Part shown: in pieces, positions 15,407 through 25,295 of the stretch
How the letters are laid out: the number at the start of each line of letters is the position of its first letter
Position numbering within the stretch: the first letter of the stretch is position 1
Translations under genes and position numbers: made by a program
Origin: Planctomycetota bacterium
GTDB lineage: Bacteria > Planctomycetota > UBA1135 > GCA-002686595
DNA: 64,000 bases
NCBI GenBank assembly: GCA_020853575.1
Contig: JADYYP010000071.1
Coordinates: forward strand, 1-64,000
Direction: 5' to 3'
Notes under the pieces: generated by a model
Databases searched by the model: none
Told to the model about the DNA's origin: nothing
Seen by the model: only the letters and a program-made list of their open reading frames with translations

Positions 15407-15793
15407 TCACGCGCGCGGAACGGCCGGCAGTCGCGCGATCAGCACGGCACCGAGAGCGCTGGTCGAGATCAACAGCACTTCGTGCCAGGGCTCGAGGTGA
15501 CCGATCCACAGGCTCGCGGCGACGGCGCATCCGAGCACTCCGATGGCGGACAGCTTGGTGTGCAGGCGTACGCCGCGATGTCGCTCCCAATCGTCGAGCA
15601 TCGGGCCGAACACGCGCGACGCGCGCAGCCGTGCGTGGAGCTCTGGCGAGGAGCGCACCAAGCACCAGCTCGAGAGCAATACGAACGGCGTCGTGGGCAG
15701 GAGCGGGAGGAACAGGCCGACGAAACCCAGCGTGAGCGAGAGGGCGGCGGCAGAGAAATAAAGCGCGCGCACGGCGCCGCCAGTCTGGCCCAC
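15407..15793 (-). CDS. DUF454 (YbaN-like) inner membrane protein
   Basis: About 128 aa. The signature GFVGLFLPLLPTTPFVLLSSWCLVRSSPELHARL is the diagnostic N-terminal helix and loop of DUF454/YbaN. It is followed by a LDDWERHRGV loop and two further membrane helices, for about three in total. The function is not known in any organism. The start is a GTG at 15793 with gaggag just before it; a GTG at 15772 gives a 121-aa form. The open frame extends far upstream but is Arg/Ser-rich noise. It reads away from the plus-strand TPR gene at 16104. Confidence 0.8.
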   Translation of the reverse strand: MGQTGGAVRALYFSAAALSLTLGFVGLFLPLLPTTPFVLLSSWCLVRSSPELHARLRASRVFGPMLDDWERHRGVRLHTKLSAIGVLGCAVAASLWIGHLEPWHEVLLISTSALGAVLIARLPAVPRA

Positions 15794-16103
15794 GCTCCTC
15801 GCCCGCTCCAGTGCGCGATGCTCGAAGGGATCGACATTGCCCGAGGCGTCCAAAGCGTCGCGGAGCGCGTGGCTGCGCGATCGCTCTGGATCCTCCCGGC
15901 CAGAGCAGCGCTCGAACGCACACTTCCGCGCAGTGCCGCGGCCCCTGGCGCGGCAGCACTTGCGGGATGCAACGCTGAGCTGCGCGGCACACGAGCTCGA
16001 TGCGCGCAGCGAGCGCCGTGGTGGCGCAGTGCGCGCACGCGACGGCTCGCGCGGCGCCGCATGCTGCTGTAGAACCGCCGCGGCAGCTCCACTAACCCAA
16101 GCC

Positions 16104-18683
16104 ATGATCTGGACCCCTCTGGCCTTGACCTTGGTCGCGTCCCTCCAAGCTCCGCGCTTCGACGACGCCCGCCAAATCCACTGGCAACGCTCGCTCGAGG
16201 ATGCGCTGCTCCTGGTGCGCGAGACCCAGCGCCCGTTGCTGGTCGCGATCAACGCCGATGGTGAGTCGGGTTCCGAGCGCATCGTGCGCGAGCGCTACCG
16301 AGCTCCGCAATTCGTCGCTTCGACGCGCCCGTTCGTGTGCGTCGTGGGCAGCGTCTTCCGCCACAATCCGAGGGACTACGACGCGAGCGGCGCACGCCTG
16401 CCCTGTCCGCGGCTGGGCGAGGTCACCTGCGGCGAGCACATCGCGCTCGAACCGCTGCTCCACGAGCGATTCCTCCTGGGTGAGCGCATCGAGCTCGAAG
16501 GCGAACTCGTCGAGCGCATCTCACCGCGCCACGCATTGGTGCTCCCGGACGCCACGAAGGCCTGGGATTTCACGCTGCTCTTCGACCTGGGCACGCTCGA
16601 TTCGGCGCTGCTCGACGCGGGCCGGGGCCTCGAGCCTCTCGATGCCGCTACGTTCCGCGATCCCGCATTCGATGTGCGGCTGCGCGCGCGACTGCGAAAC
16701 GAGCAGAGCTTCGTGGAGTTGGTCGCGCGGCAGCACCAGCAGCTTTCGCAGCACGCCCCGACGCTCGCGGTGGACGGGCTCGCGGATGCGCTGCGGCGCG
16801 ACCTCGCGCGCGTGGATTTCGGAGCGCACGCAACCGGCGCGCTCGGCGAGGACGAACTCGCCACACGGCTCTTCGACCTGGCGGCAACCGCCGGCGAGCT
16901 CGCGCAGACCGCGTGGGCGTTGCGCGACGCATGCGCCGACCCGAGCGCGCCCGAGCGCGCCGCCGAGTTGCTTCCGGCGCTCGCCGTGCTCGCTTGGGAC
17001 GACATCGGCCAGCGCACGTTTCTCGAGTCCTACGGCGTACTCGCAGACCGAGATTTGGCGCGCGCCGCGCGTGCCGCGATCGCGCGCGCGGACCGGAGCG
17101 CCGGGACCCTAGAAGCGCTCGGCGAGCCCTTCGACGTGCTCGAGGTCGCGGCCGCACGTGCCGTCGAAGGCGTCGAGCCCGTGCGGACCGAGAAGCCCAA
17201 AGCGGAGCTACCCCCGGTGGAGGAGCTCGAGCGCGCACTGGAGCACGCCGACCTCGCCGCGGCTGGCGATCGTTCCGATCCGCAGCGGCAGCTGGTCCTC
17301 GGCCGCGCGCTGCTGCTGCTCGCGCGCCGGCTGTTGCAGGACGGTGGCCGTCGCGTCGACCTGATGCTCGAGGACGCCAAGCTGGCGCTGGCGGCCGCGA
17401 GCGCGGCCTACCCCGGCGATGTCCAGCTCCTGTTGGATCGCGCGCGCGTGGCCAATTACCTGTTCGATTTCGAGGACCAACAGCGGCTGGCCGAACGCGC
17501 CCTCGCGGTCGGCGGGGCGGATTTGCGCTCGCGCGAGCCGCTCAACGACGACATGACCGAGGCCGCGCGCTGGCTCGGAGACGCGTGCGCGCGGTCACTG
17601 GCCGCGCGCGCCGGTGGCGAGGTGGAGAGCGCCATGCGCGGCATGCTCAGCGGGGCCATGGCGCTGACCAAGGCCGCATTCGGCCCGGAGCACGATGCGA
17701 ACGATTGGTTGAGCCTGGCGAGCTTCTATGGCGCGTTGGGTCGGACGCGCGAGCGCGTCGAGCTCGGCTACGCGGGGCTGATGCAGTACCCGGGCAACGC
17801 GGCCCTGCGCAGCGAATTCCTGAACGCGTGTTGGTCGATCGGCCGCCCCGAGCTGTTCGCCGAGCGCTCGGAAGCGCTGGCCGCGCGCTCACCCGAGATC
17901 GCGGAGTGCGCGTGGTACGCCGGATACGCGCGCGTGCTGCAGGCCGAGTGGGCGCGCCGCGGTGAAGATCCCGATCGCGCCGTCGAGCTCTACGCTCGGG
18001 CCGAAGGACACTTCCGGCGAGCCCTCGCGCTCGAGCCCAGCTACCGCGAATCGAGTGAGCATTATCTGGGCATGTGCGCGCTCGGCCGCGGCTTCGCGCA
18101 CTTGCTGGCGGAGCGCCGCGCGCAGGCCGCGGACGCACTGGTCGACGCCGTTGCGGTGCGTCCGCAAGCGCTGCTCGTGCGCGACGGCCTCGATCGCGAG
18201 GGACTCGATCTGATCGACGGCGCGCTCGAATGGCGCTCCAGCGGCGCGAGCTCGGTCGCTGCGCTCGAGCTGCTCGACCGCTTGGAGGCGGCCCATCCCG
18301 GCGAAGCGCTCTACGCGCGAGCGATCTCCGACGGCGAGTTGCGCGAAGCACTGCGCGCCTTCGGACGCTCCGACGACGCGGCGGGGCTCGCCTACCTCGA
18401 GCGCGCGATCCTCGCCGGTCGACGGGCCTGCGCGCGGGTCGACGACGAGCGCAACCGCCGCGCGTTGGCGCAAGCGGCGACGATCCTGGCCGAGCACGAG
18501 CTCGAGCACGGAGGCGATCTCGCGCGCATCGCGGGCGCGCTCGCCGAGGCCGCGCCGCTGGTCGGCTACGCGGGAGAGTTGCCGCGCGTCGAGCACGCTT
18601 CACTCGAGGAACTGAATGCTCTAGCACGCGAGCTGCGCGCGCGCCTGGGACTCGCCCGGCCGGTGTTGCGCGCGGGTCGCTGA
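16104..18683 (+). CDS. secreted TPR-repeat protein with thioredoxin-like N-terminus
   Basis: 859 aa. It opens MIWTPLALTLVASLQAP, a short signal-like segment. Residues about 20-75 (LEDALLLVRETQRPLLVAINADG) resemble the thioredoxin-7-type fold used to hold a partner, but the CxxC pair is absent, so redox activity is unlikely. From about 380 to the end the protein is Ala/Leu/Arg-rich helical repeat of TPR type (for example ALEPSYRESSEHYLGMCALG). It stands alone on the plus strand. It is followed by a 6-bp GC hairpin (18684-18698) that could slow RNA polymerase. The role is unknown; scaffolding in the periplasm is the usual expectation. Confidence 0.7.
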   Translation: MIWTPLALTLVASLQAPRFDDARQIHWQRSLEDALLLVRETQRPLLVAINADGESGSERIVRERYRAPQFVASTRPFVCVVGSVFRHNPRDYDASGARLPCPRLGEVTCGEHIALEPLLHERFLLGERIELEGELVERISPRHALVLPDATKAWDFTLLFDLGTLDSALLDAGRGLEPLDAATFRDPAFDVRLRARLRNEQSFVELVARQHQQLSQHAPTLAVDGLADALRRDLARVDFGAHATGALGEDELATRLFDLAATAGELAQTAWALRDACADPSAPERAAELLPALAVLAWDDIGQRTFLESYGVLADRDLARAARAAIARADRSAGTLEALGEPFDVLEVAAARAVEGVEPVRTEKPKAELPPVEELERALEHADLAAAGDRSDPQRQLVLGRALLLLARRLLQDGGRRVDLMLEDAKLALAAASAAYPGDVQLLLDRARVANYLFDFEDQQRLAERALAVGGADLRSREPLNDDMTEAARWLGDACARSLAARAGGEVESAMRGMLSGAMALTKAAFGPEHDANDWLSLASFYGALGRTRERVELGYAGLMQYPGNAALRSEFLNACWSIGRPELFAERSEALAARSPEIAECAWYAGYARVLQAEWARRGEDPDRAVELYARAEGHFRRALALEPSYRESSEHYLGMCALGRGFAHLLAERRAQAADALVDAVAVRPQALLVRDGLDREGLDLIDGALEWRSSGASSVAALELLDRLEAAHPGEALYARAISDGELREALRAFGRSDDAAGLAYLERAILAGRRACARVDDERNRRALAQAATILAEHELEHGGDLARIAGALAEAAPLVGYAGELPRVEHASLEELNALARELRARLGLARPVLRAGR

Positions 18684-19348
18684 GCGCCGCGTCGGCGCCT
18701 CGTGCGCTGGCTCCGAGCACCTGGAACTTCCCGCGCTTTATCCGCAGGTTCGCGGTCCGCGGTCGCCGATCCATGCACTCTGCCCGCGGTCCACGGCGAA
18801 AAAGGCCGTGTTTTCTCTTCGCGGACGGCCGGCTTTCGGGCATGCTCCAACCCATCGCCCGCGTGCGCTCTCGCCGTGGGCCCGGGGTCGGACGCCACCG
18901 CGAGACGGTGTGCAGGCAGACCTCGAATCCGCTCAGATCCGGGTCGCACGTCCCGAATCCGATCGGTTGACCGAGCTCGCACTTGGCTTGATTCCCGTAT
19001 TGGCTGTTTCTCGTGAGGCGCGGAGCAGGCGCCTGGGCCGCGCGCCCACCGACTCCTGCCCGCACTCGAGCGCCGCGTGCCGCTCGAGACGCTCGCGCTT
19101 CACACGAATGGCTCGCACACGAGCCGCGTTCGCTCCGAGTGCCGCCCAGGCGCGTCCGCGCGCCCGAGGCGAGAACTCGCGGCAACGCAACGCGTCGCAG
19201 GTCCGACCGGGCCTCGGGCGCTTCGGCTGGTGTGCGTGCGGCGCGCGTCTGCAGTCTCGGCGCAGCGCATGGAGCACGGCTCCGCGCTGACCAGGCTGCG
19301 ACACAACTTCGCACGCTCGAAAGAGAGCGCCCTCGCGGCGCAGTACCC
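18684..19348. other. long leader/intergenic region before rho
   Basis: 665 bp without a supportable gene. A relatively AT-rich patch (cttgattcccgtattggctg, near 18990) is the best place for a promoter. The remaining distance to the rho start, about 350 bases, would be a long untranslated leader. rho is autoregulated in several bacteria through such leaders; here this is only inference. Confidence 0.4.
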
Positions 19349-21436
19349 ATGACTGTGAACGACCGTTCGACCCCGAAGAACTGGGAAGACATTCCGTTCG
19401 GCGCCCTGGATGTGCCCGCGGGCTACGCGCCCCCGAGCCCGAGGCCCGCGGCGCCCAAGCCCGAGGCTCCGGCTCCGTCAACCCCCGCGCGAGTTGCTCC
19501 GGCCCAGCCCGGAGCGAGCCACAGCGCTCGCGATCAGGGCTCGACGCGCGAGGCGCCCGGATCGAGGGATCCCGCCGGTCCGCGCGAGCCGCAAGGCGAG
19601 GGGCGCGATTGGCGCCGACCGGAAAACCGCCGCGGTCGCGGTCGCCGCGGAGGTCGGCGCCGCCGTCACGATGAGCAGCACGACGGCGGGGAGCCGGATG
19701 GTGGGGAGTTGGGCGGCGCGGAGCAGGGTGGGGGAGCGGATCAAGGCGGCGGCGACGAGCACGGTCGCGGCGACGGAGGGGCACAGCTGGATGCGTCCGC
19801 GAGCCGACGCGCTATCGCGAAGCACGAGCAAGGCGCGGGCGCGCCGCAGTCCGCTCATCCCGGGCAAGGGGATTTCGCTTTCCACTCGAGTCCAGCCGAC
19901 GAGTTCTCCGCTCGCGACGACGATGCCGATGGCGGTGACTCTGGGCACGCTGGTGCGTCCGCGGACTCCGCGACAGCCGCAGGCGCCGCGGGAGGCTCGG
20001 AGTTCGAGCAGGGCGGCTGGCGCGATGGCGGTCGGCGCCGCCGGCGCCGCGGTCGGCGCGGACGCGGCGGTCCGGGTGGTCCGGGTGGACAGGTTGGTCA
20101 GGGCGGACAGGGCGGACAGGGCGGGGGCGGATCGGGCCACCCCGGAGCAGGCCCCCAGGCGGCGACGGGCGACGGCGCGCAGGCTGTGTTGCACGAGCGA
20201 CCGCACCACGGGCAACGGCATGGGGGACAGGGGCATGGGGGACAGGGGCACGGGGGACAGGGGCATGGGGGACAGGGGCATGCCCGGCACGGCGACGCGC
20301 GCTCCGCGGACCCGCGCCATGCACCGCAGGTGCTTTCCGGCATGCTCGTCACCGAGAAGGGCGGCCACGGCGTCCTGAGACGCATCGAGGCACAGTTCCT
20401 CCCGAGCAAGGAGGACATCTGGGTCCCTCCGCATTTGATCCAGCGCTTCAAGCTGCGCGAGGGCTCGTTGGTCAGTGGCCCGTGCACCAAGGGCCAGCAG
20501 CATCGCTATCAGCTCAACCAAGTCGATCAAGTCGACGGCAAGGACCCGCGCGAGGTGCTCAACCTCGTACCGTTCAAGAAGCTCACCAGCATCGACCCCG
20601 ACTTCCACTACGGGGTTGGTGACATCCAGGGCGACGTGTCGATGCGCGTGCTCGACGTGGTGTGCCCGGTCGGGCGCGGCTCTCGCGGCTTGATCGTCGC
20701 GCCGCCGCGCTCGGGCAAGACGATTCTGATGCGCAAGTTCGCCAACGCGATCACCGAGGGCTACCCCGACGTGCACTTGATGGTGCTCTTGATCGACGAA
20801 CGCCCCGAGGAGGCGACGGAGTGGAAGCGCACCACCAAGGGCCAGGTGTTCGTCAGCACCAACGACGAGGACACGCGGAACCACGTCGAGCTCGCGGAAG
20901 TCGTTTTCAAGCGCTGCCAGCGCTTGGTGGAGCTCGGTCAGGACGTGGTCCTGCTGCTCGACTCGATCACGCGCTTGGCGCGCGCCTACAACAACCACCT
21001 CGGCACCTCCGGCAAGACCATGTCGGGCGGACTCGATTCGCGTGCCATGGAGCGCCCGCGCGCGTTCTTTGGCATGGCGCGCAATACCGAGACGGCGGGT
21101 TCGCTGACGATCCTGGGCACGACCTTGGTCGACACCGGATCGCGCATGGATCAGATGGTGTTCGAGGAGTTCAAAGGCACCGGCAACATGGAGATCGTGC
21201 TCTCGCGCAAGCTCGCCGACCGGCGCATCTTCCCCTCGATCGACATCGAGCGTTCGGGCACGCGCAAGGAAGAGAAGCTGCACTCCGCGACACGCTTGCG
21301 CCGCGTGCAGGTCCTGCGCCGCGTGCTGCTCAAGATGAACTTCGTCGAGGCCATGGAGCTGTTGATCGCCAAGCTCGAGGACGTCGAGAAGATCGACGAC
21401 TTCCTCAAGCGCTTCGACGTCGACCCCGACGCCTGA
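19349..21436 (+). CDS. rho: transcription termination factor Rho with long disordered N-terminal insertion
   Basis: 695 aa, much longer than the usual 420. The catalytic core from about 330 is canonical: RNA-binding OB region (FLPSKEDIWVPPHLIQRFKL), Walker A PPRSGKTIL (about 451-459), the NNHLGTSGKTMSGG loop and the C-terminal LSRKLADRRIFPSID segment. Residues about 1-329 are low-complexity: Pro-rich, then Arg/Gly clusters (GRGRRGGRRRR, GGRRRRRRGRRGRGG), then a GQGHGG repeat. The start MTVNDRSTPKNWEDIPFG is used because the frame upstream is Arg-rich noise. Large N-terminal insertions are known in Rho of actinobacteria and others, where they add RNA-binding or condensation ability. Confidence 0.96.
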   Translation: MTVNDRSTPKNWEDIPFGALDVPAGYAPPSPRPAAPKPEAPAPSTPARVAPAQPGASHSARDQGSTREAPGSRDPAGPREPQGEGRDWRRPENRRGRGRRGGRRRRHDEQHDGGEPDGGELGGAEQGGGADQGGGDEHGRGDGGAQLDASASRRAIAKHEQGAGAPQSAHPGQGDFAFHSSPADEFSARDDDADGGDSGHAGASADSATAAGAAGGSEFEQGGWRDGGRRRRRRGRRGRGGPGGPGGQVGQGGQGGQGGGGSGHPGAGPQAATGDGAQAVLHERPHHGQRHGGQGHGGQGHGGQGHGGQGHARHGDARSADPRHAPQVLSGMLVTEKGGHGVLRRIEAQFLPSKEDIWVPPHLIQRFKLREGSLVSGPCTKGQQHRYQLNQVDQVDGKDPREVLNLVPFKKLTSIDPDFHYGVGDIQGDVSMRVLDVVCPVGRGSRGLIVAPPRSGKTILMRKFANAITEGYPDVHLMVLLIDERPEEATEWKRTTKGQVFVSTNDEDTRNHVELAEVVFKRCQRLVELGQDVVLLLDSITRLARAYNNHLGTSGKTMSGGLDSRAMERPRAFFGMARNTETAGSLTILGTTLVDTGSRMDQMVFEEFKGTGNMEIVLSRKLADRRIFPSIDIERSGTRKEEKLHSATRLRRVQVLRRVLLKMNFVEAMELLIAKLEDVEKIDDFLKRFDVDPDA
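20219..20278. repeat. 15-bp tandem repeat inside rho
   Basis: Four copies of CATGGGGGACAGGGG (the third has cacg) encode the HGGQG repeat of Rho's N-terminal region. The unit is a multiple of three, so copy-number change would lengthen the linker without a frameshift. Confidence 0.9.
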
Positions 21437-21734
21437 GCTGTGCGCGCGGCGCTTTTCCGCGATCCTTAGAGCGGCACGGCCTGCCGCTGGCGCGTCGTTC
21501 TCGACTCGACTCGCACCCGCGTGCGACGCTGGGCCGCCAGCGCGAGCGCCTCGCGCGGCGCGACCCCCGATCGAGCGCGCCAGGGAAGCGGAGATCAGGT
21601 CGCGCGGAATGCGCATGATGATCCGTGGGCAGCCCCGGTGGGCGACCGCTCGCGCGCGACTGTCCCTCGAGCTCGGCCTGAGACCGCGGTTGTCGCTCGA
21701 CAAGCAGGGTGCGCGAGGCGACGCTTCAAGTCGA

Positions 21735-23450
21735 ATGTCCGCACGCCGCTCGATGCTCGCGATCGTGGTCCTCGCGCTCCTCGTGCGCGTGCTGCCGATC
21801 GACCACGGACTTCCGCGGCGCTACGTGCCCGATCACCACATGATCAAGCGCGCGCTCACGATGGCCAGCGAGCGCTCGCTCGCGCCGCGGATGACCGCGG
21901 AGATGTCGTATCCGTATCTCGTGCCCTACCTGCTGTTGCCGACCTACGCCGCGGAATACGCGCTCGGGCGCGTCGCGGGCGCTTGGGGCGGGAGCGCCGA
22001 GTTCGCTCAGGCGGCGACCTTGCGGCCGGGGCTGGTGCACCTGCCGGCGCGCGCGTGGATGGCGCTGTTCGGCGCGCTGACCGCATGGGCCGTGTACCGA
22101 GCCGCCCGCGCCGCGGAGTTGGGCTCGGGCGCGTTGTTCGCGAGCTATCTGGCCGCGACGTGCCTGCTCAACGTCCAACTCTCGACGCACGAGCGACCCT
22201 GGGCCGCGACCCTGTTCTTCGGCGCGCTCGCGGCGTGGGCCGCGGTGGTCCACGCGCGCAGCGGAGCACGCCGGGCGCTGCTCGCCTGCGGCGCCGCCGT
22301 CGGCTTGGCGTTCGCCTGCCACCAGTCGGGTCTCGCCTTCGCGGTCTTGCCCGCGCTCGCCTGGGGCTACGCCCCCAACGCGTGGCGCGGCAGCGAGCTG
22401 CGCCGCCGCTTGCTCGAGGGCGCGTGGTGCGCGCTCGTGTTCGCGGTCGTGGGCTTCGTCGCGGGGCATCTGTACTACCTGCACGGTCGTCCGAGCGGCG
22501 AGCAGGTCATCGGCGGCGGCGCGCACGACCACGCGGTCTCGATCGGCGGACAGACGATCCGCACCGACATCGAGCTCGACGCGATCCCGCGCATGTTGGC
22601 CGCGGTGCTCGGCTACGACGCGCTGCTTTCGCTGCTGGGCGTCGCCGGCCTGGCCCTCGCCTGGCGCATCCGCTGGCTCGCGCCGCTCGTGCTCGCGGCC
22701 TCGATCGTCGCGCTGGCGGCGTTGGTCAATCCGAGCGACCACGTGCGCTACTTGTCGCCCGCGCTGATGCTGCTCAGCTTGCCCGCCGGCGTGCTCGTGC
22801 AACGTCTGTGGGAGCGGCGCGCCCTGCGCCCGCTCGTCGCGCTCGCGCTGGCGCTGCCGCTCGTGCAAGCGCTGCGCTTCGACTGGGTCGTGCGCGCCGA
22901 GGACACGCGCGCCGCTGCGGAGCGCGTGCTCACCGAGCTCCCGCCGGGGTCGGTGGTCGCGATCGACCACTATGGTCCGCAGGTCGAGCTCTCGCGCGCG
23001 GCGCTGGAGCGTCTCGCTCGCCTGCGCCCGTTGTATGCACGCGAGGAGTTGCGCCGCAGCTACTTCGAGGCCGGTGTCGAGCCTCCCAACGGCGCGGGTC
23101 TGGATGCGATCCAGTGCGAGGACCTGTTCGGCATCGACCCTCGAACGCTGGAGTACACCGTCAAGGACGACCCGCGCGTGCGCGCGTTGGGAAGCACGCC
23201 GCGCGAAGTGTTGGCCGCGTTGGGCGTGACACACCTCGTCCTCGCGCGACGTCGACCCGGTCGCGAGCAGCGCCCGCTCGAGTCGCTCGTCGCTGGAAGC
23301 GCCGCGCTGCGCGTGGTCGATCCGTCCGCGGAGCCCGACGATCCGTGCCGCGAGGCGTTCTTGCCGACCGAGATGGACTTCGCCCTGGCCGCGCTGTGGC
23401 AAGTGGAGCGCCCCGGTCCGCGGCTCGAGCTCTACGCGCTGCTGCGCTAG
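21735..23450 (+). CDS. GT39-type polytopic membrane glycosyltransferase (dolichyl-mannosyltransferase-like)
   Basis: 571 aa with about ten hydrophobic segments. After the first helix comes LPIDHGLPRRYVPDHHMIKRAL, placing acidic and His residues in the first external loop, as in the PMT/ArnT class where an Asp there is catalytic. A large soluble region occupies about 410-571 (after VQALRFDWVVRAEDT) and contains YGPQVELSR. Such enzymes move a sugar from a polyprenyl-phosphate carrier to protein or lipid. The start ATG 21735 (MSARRSMLAIVV) directly precedes the first helix. Substrate unknown. It lies alone between rho and a protease gene. Confidence 0.65.
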   Translation: MSARRSMLAIVVLALLVRVLPIDHGLPRRYVPDHHMIKRALTMASERSLAPRMTAEMSYPYLVPYLLLPTYAAEYALGRVAGAWGGSAEFAQAATLRPGLVHLPARAWMALFGALTAWAVYRAARAAELGSGALFASYLAATCLLNVQLSTHERPWAATLFFGALAAWAAVVHARSGARRALLACGAAVGLAFACHQSGLAFAVLPALAWGYAPNAWRGSELRRRLLEGAWCALVFAVVGFVAGHLYYLHGRPSGEQVIGGGAHDHAVSIGGQTIRTDIELDAIPRMLAAVLGYDALLSLLGVAGLALAWRIRWLAPLVLAASIVALAALVNPSDHVRYLSPALMLLSLPAGVLVQRLWERRALRPLVALALALPLVQALRFDWVVRAEDTRAAAERVLTELPPGSVVAIDHYGPQVELSRAALERLARLRPLYAREELRRSYFEAGVEPPNGAGLDAIQCEDLFGIDPRTLEYTVKDDPRVRALGSTPREVLAALGVTHLVLARRRPGREQRPLESLVAGSAALRVVDPSAEPDDPCREAFLPTEMDFALAALWQVERPGPRLELYALLR

Positions 23451-23812
23451 GGGATCTTGTTCCACGGAGCGAGCCGCATCCAGGCGCAGCCCTGGGCGAG
23501 CGGGAGCACGAGCTTCCTGTGCATGAGCCTGCGCCTGAGTTCATGGGCGCTCAGAACGCGGGCGGTACGCTCGGTCAGCGCGACGGCGAGCTCGCGCGGG
23601 ACTGGAACGCGTTCAAGGCAACCAGTCCAGCGGCCTTGGACTCGCCGCGCAGCGCGAGTCGAGTGTTCGCCGCCCTGAGTCGATTGCGCGATCCGCTCGC
23701 AGCCAAGACCGTCGGCCTGTCCAGCGGCTTGGAGCTCACGCTGCTCGAGCCGCAGCGACGCGCGTTCGGGGATGCTGCTGCCGAGCCGTGCGTCGGCGTA
23801 GGATGCGCGGCG
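23451..23812. other. intergenic region, no confident gene
   Basis: 362 bp. Frames are open on both strands, but none has a recognisable product or a start with a ribosome-binding site. A TAGGAT hexamer at 23799-23804 lies just ahead of the protease start; no matching upstream hexamer is seen. Confidence 0.4.
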
Positions 23813-25285
23813 ATGTCACGCCTCGTCGTTTGCTTGCGGTCGTCCCTGGTGGTTGCGCTGGGCTTGGGTGCGTTTGCATGTTGGCGCGGCGCGCCCGCGG
23901 CGCTCGAGCTGCGCCCCAACGAGGCCTGGAAGGGCGAGCTCGAGTTCGCCACGGGCGGCCAGCGCGAGTTCGTGCTCGACGTGCCCGTCGATACGGTCAG
24001 CGCGCGCATCACCTTGCGCACCGAGATCCCCGACCTCGAACTGCTCGCGCGACCGCGCCGCCGCGTGGGCTCGCCCGCGGATGCCAGCGAGCGCGCCGAC
24101 GGCTCCGAGGGCCCGCCCACGATCGTGCTCGACCGATTTGGAGCGGAGCGCGTCGCGGGCGAGCGCTGGTTCTTCGCCGTGCGCTGGCCCTACGAGGGAC
24201 TGCCGCACATCGGTGACGAGCGCGTCGAGCGCACGGCGATCGAGCTCCAAGTCGAGACCTTCGCGGCGCGCGTCGACGGAGAGCTCTCCGGCGGCGTCGC
24301 GCTCGCATCCGCGCTCGACGCGGACTCCGGCGGCTTTCGCACCTTCAAGGTCGTCGTGCCCGACACCGCGCGAACTCTGCGACTGGACTTGTTCGACGTC
24401 TCCAGCGACCTGGACCTGTACGCGCACGCCGGGACGCAATCGCTGGAGTGGAACGATGACGTCGCCTTCGCCGAGAACAACTGGGGCCACGAGACGCTGC
24501 TGATCGACGCCGACGGAACGCCACCTCTGGTACCGGGCGCGTGGTTCGTCGACGTCTACGATTCGTTCGGACCGACGCGCACGCTGCCGTTCAAGATCGT
24601 GGCCAGCTTCGATCGCGAAGTACCCGAGCGCTTGCGCGGTTTTCCGGCGCTGCCGCCGCCGCACGGCGAAGTCGGGCTCGCGCGCGCGCTGCGCGCCGTG
24701 GTCGAGATCGCGACCGCCAACGGGCTGGGCAGTGGAACTTTGCTCACGCGCGACGGGTGGATCCTGACCAACGCACACGTGGTGGGCGATCAAGGCCAGC
24801 CCGAGATCGTGGTCTCCCTGACGCTCGATCCGACCTCGCCCGCGGAGGAGCTGTTCCGCGCCGAGCTCGTGAGGCTCGATTTCGAGCGCGATCTGGCGCT
24901 GATCCGCGTGACCAGCGGGATCTACGGTCAAGCGCTTCCGCGCGAGCTCCAACTCCCGACGCTGGAGCTGGGCGACGCGCGCGCGCTCGCGATCGGCGAT
25001 CCCCTGTGGCTGGTGGGCTATCCCGCGACCGGTGGCACGGGCAGTCGCGTCACGATCAGCGCCACGCGCGGCATCGTGGCGGGTTTCGAGCGCGCCGACT
25101 TCGGCGTGTTGATCAAGACCGACGCCGAGATCACCAGCGGCAACTCCGGAGGCGCGGCGCTCGACGAGCACGGGACCTTGATCGGCGTGCCGAGCTCGAC
25201 CGTCGAGAACGGTTCGGGGCAGATCGGCTACGTGCATCCGATCGATGCGCTGCCGCAGGCTTGGCGCGCGTTGCTCGCGCGCTGA
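23813..25285 (+). CDS. secreted trypsin-like serine protease (S1C/HtrA-like) with PPC domain
   Basis: 490 aa. A hydrophobic N-terminus ends AFACWRG, a possible lipobox. Residues about 165-260 resemble a bacterial pre-peptidase C-terminal (PPC) beta-domain (FKVVVPDTARTLRLDLFDVSSDLDLYAHAG). The catalytic domain from about 300 has all three triad sites: His in ILTNAHVVGD, Asp in ERDLALIRV and Ser in TSGNSGGAAL. No PDZ domain follows, so it is not a full HtrA/DegP. It probably acts in the periplasm or at the surface on unfolded proteins. It is convergent with the following minus-strand gene, 10 bp away. Confidence 0.85.
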   Translation: MSRLVVCLRSSLVVALGLGAFACWRGAPAALELRPNEAWKGELEFATGGQREFVLDVPVDTVSARITLRTEIPDLELLARPRRRVGSPADASERADGSEGPPTIVLDRFGAERVAGERWFFAVRWPYEGLPHIGDERVERTAIELQVETFAARVDGELSGGVALASALDADSGGFRTFKVVVPDTARTLRLDLFDVSSDLDLYAHAGTQSLEWNDDVAFAENNWGHETLLIDADGTPPLVPGAWFVDVYDSFGPTRTLPFKIVASFDREVPERLRGFPALPPPHGEVGLARALRAVVEIATANGLGSGTLLTRDGWILTNAHVVGDQGQPEIVVSLTLDPTSPAEELFRAELVRLDFERDLALIRVTSGIYGQALPRELQLPTLELGDARALAIGDPLWLVGYPATGGTGSRVTISATRGIVAGFERADFGVLIKTDAEITSGNSGGAALDEHGTLIGVPSSTVENGSGQIGYVHPIDALPQAWRALLAR

Positions 25286-25295
25286 CCCACGCAAA

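Noticed and set aside
23799-23804. TAGGAT hexamers (also 32758-32763 and near 58085) as promoters
   Set aside because: They sit upstream of genes, but none has a matching -35 hexamer at a normal distance, so they were not listed as promoter features.
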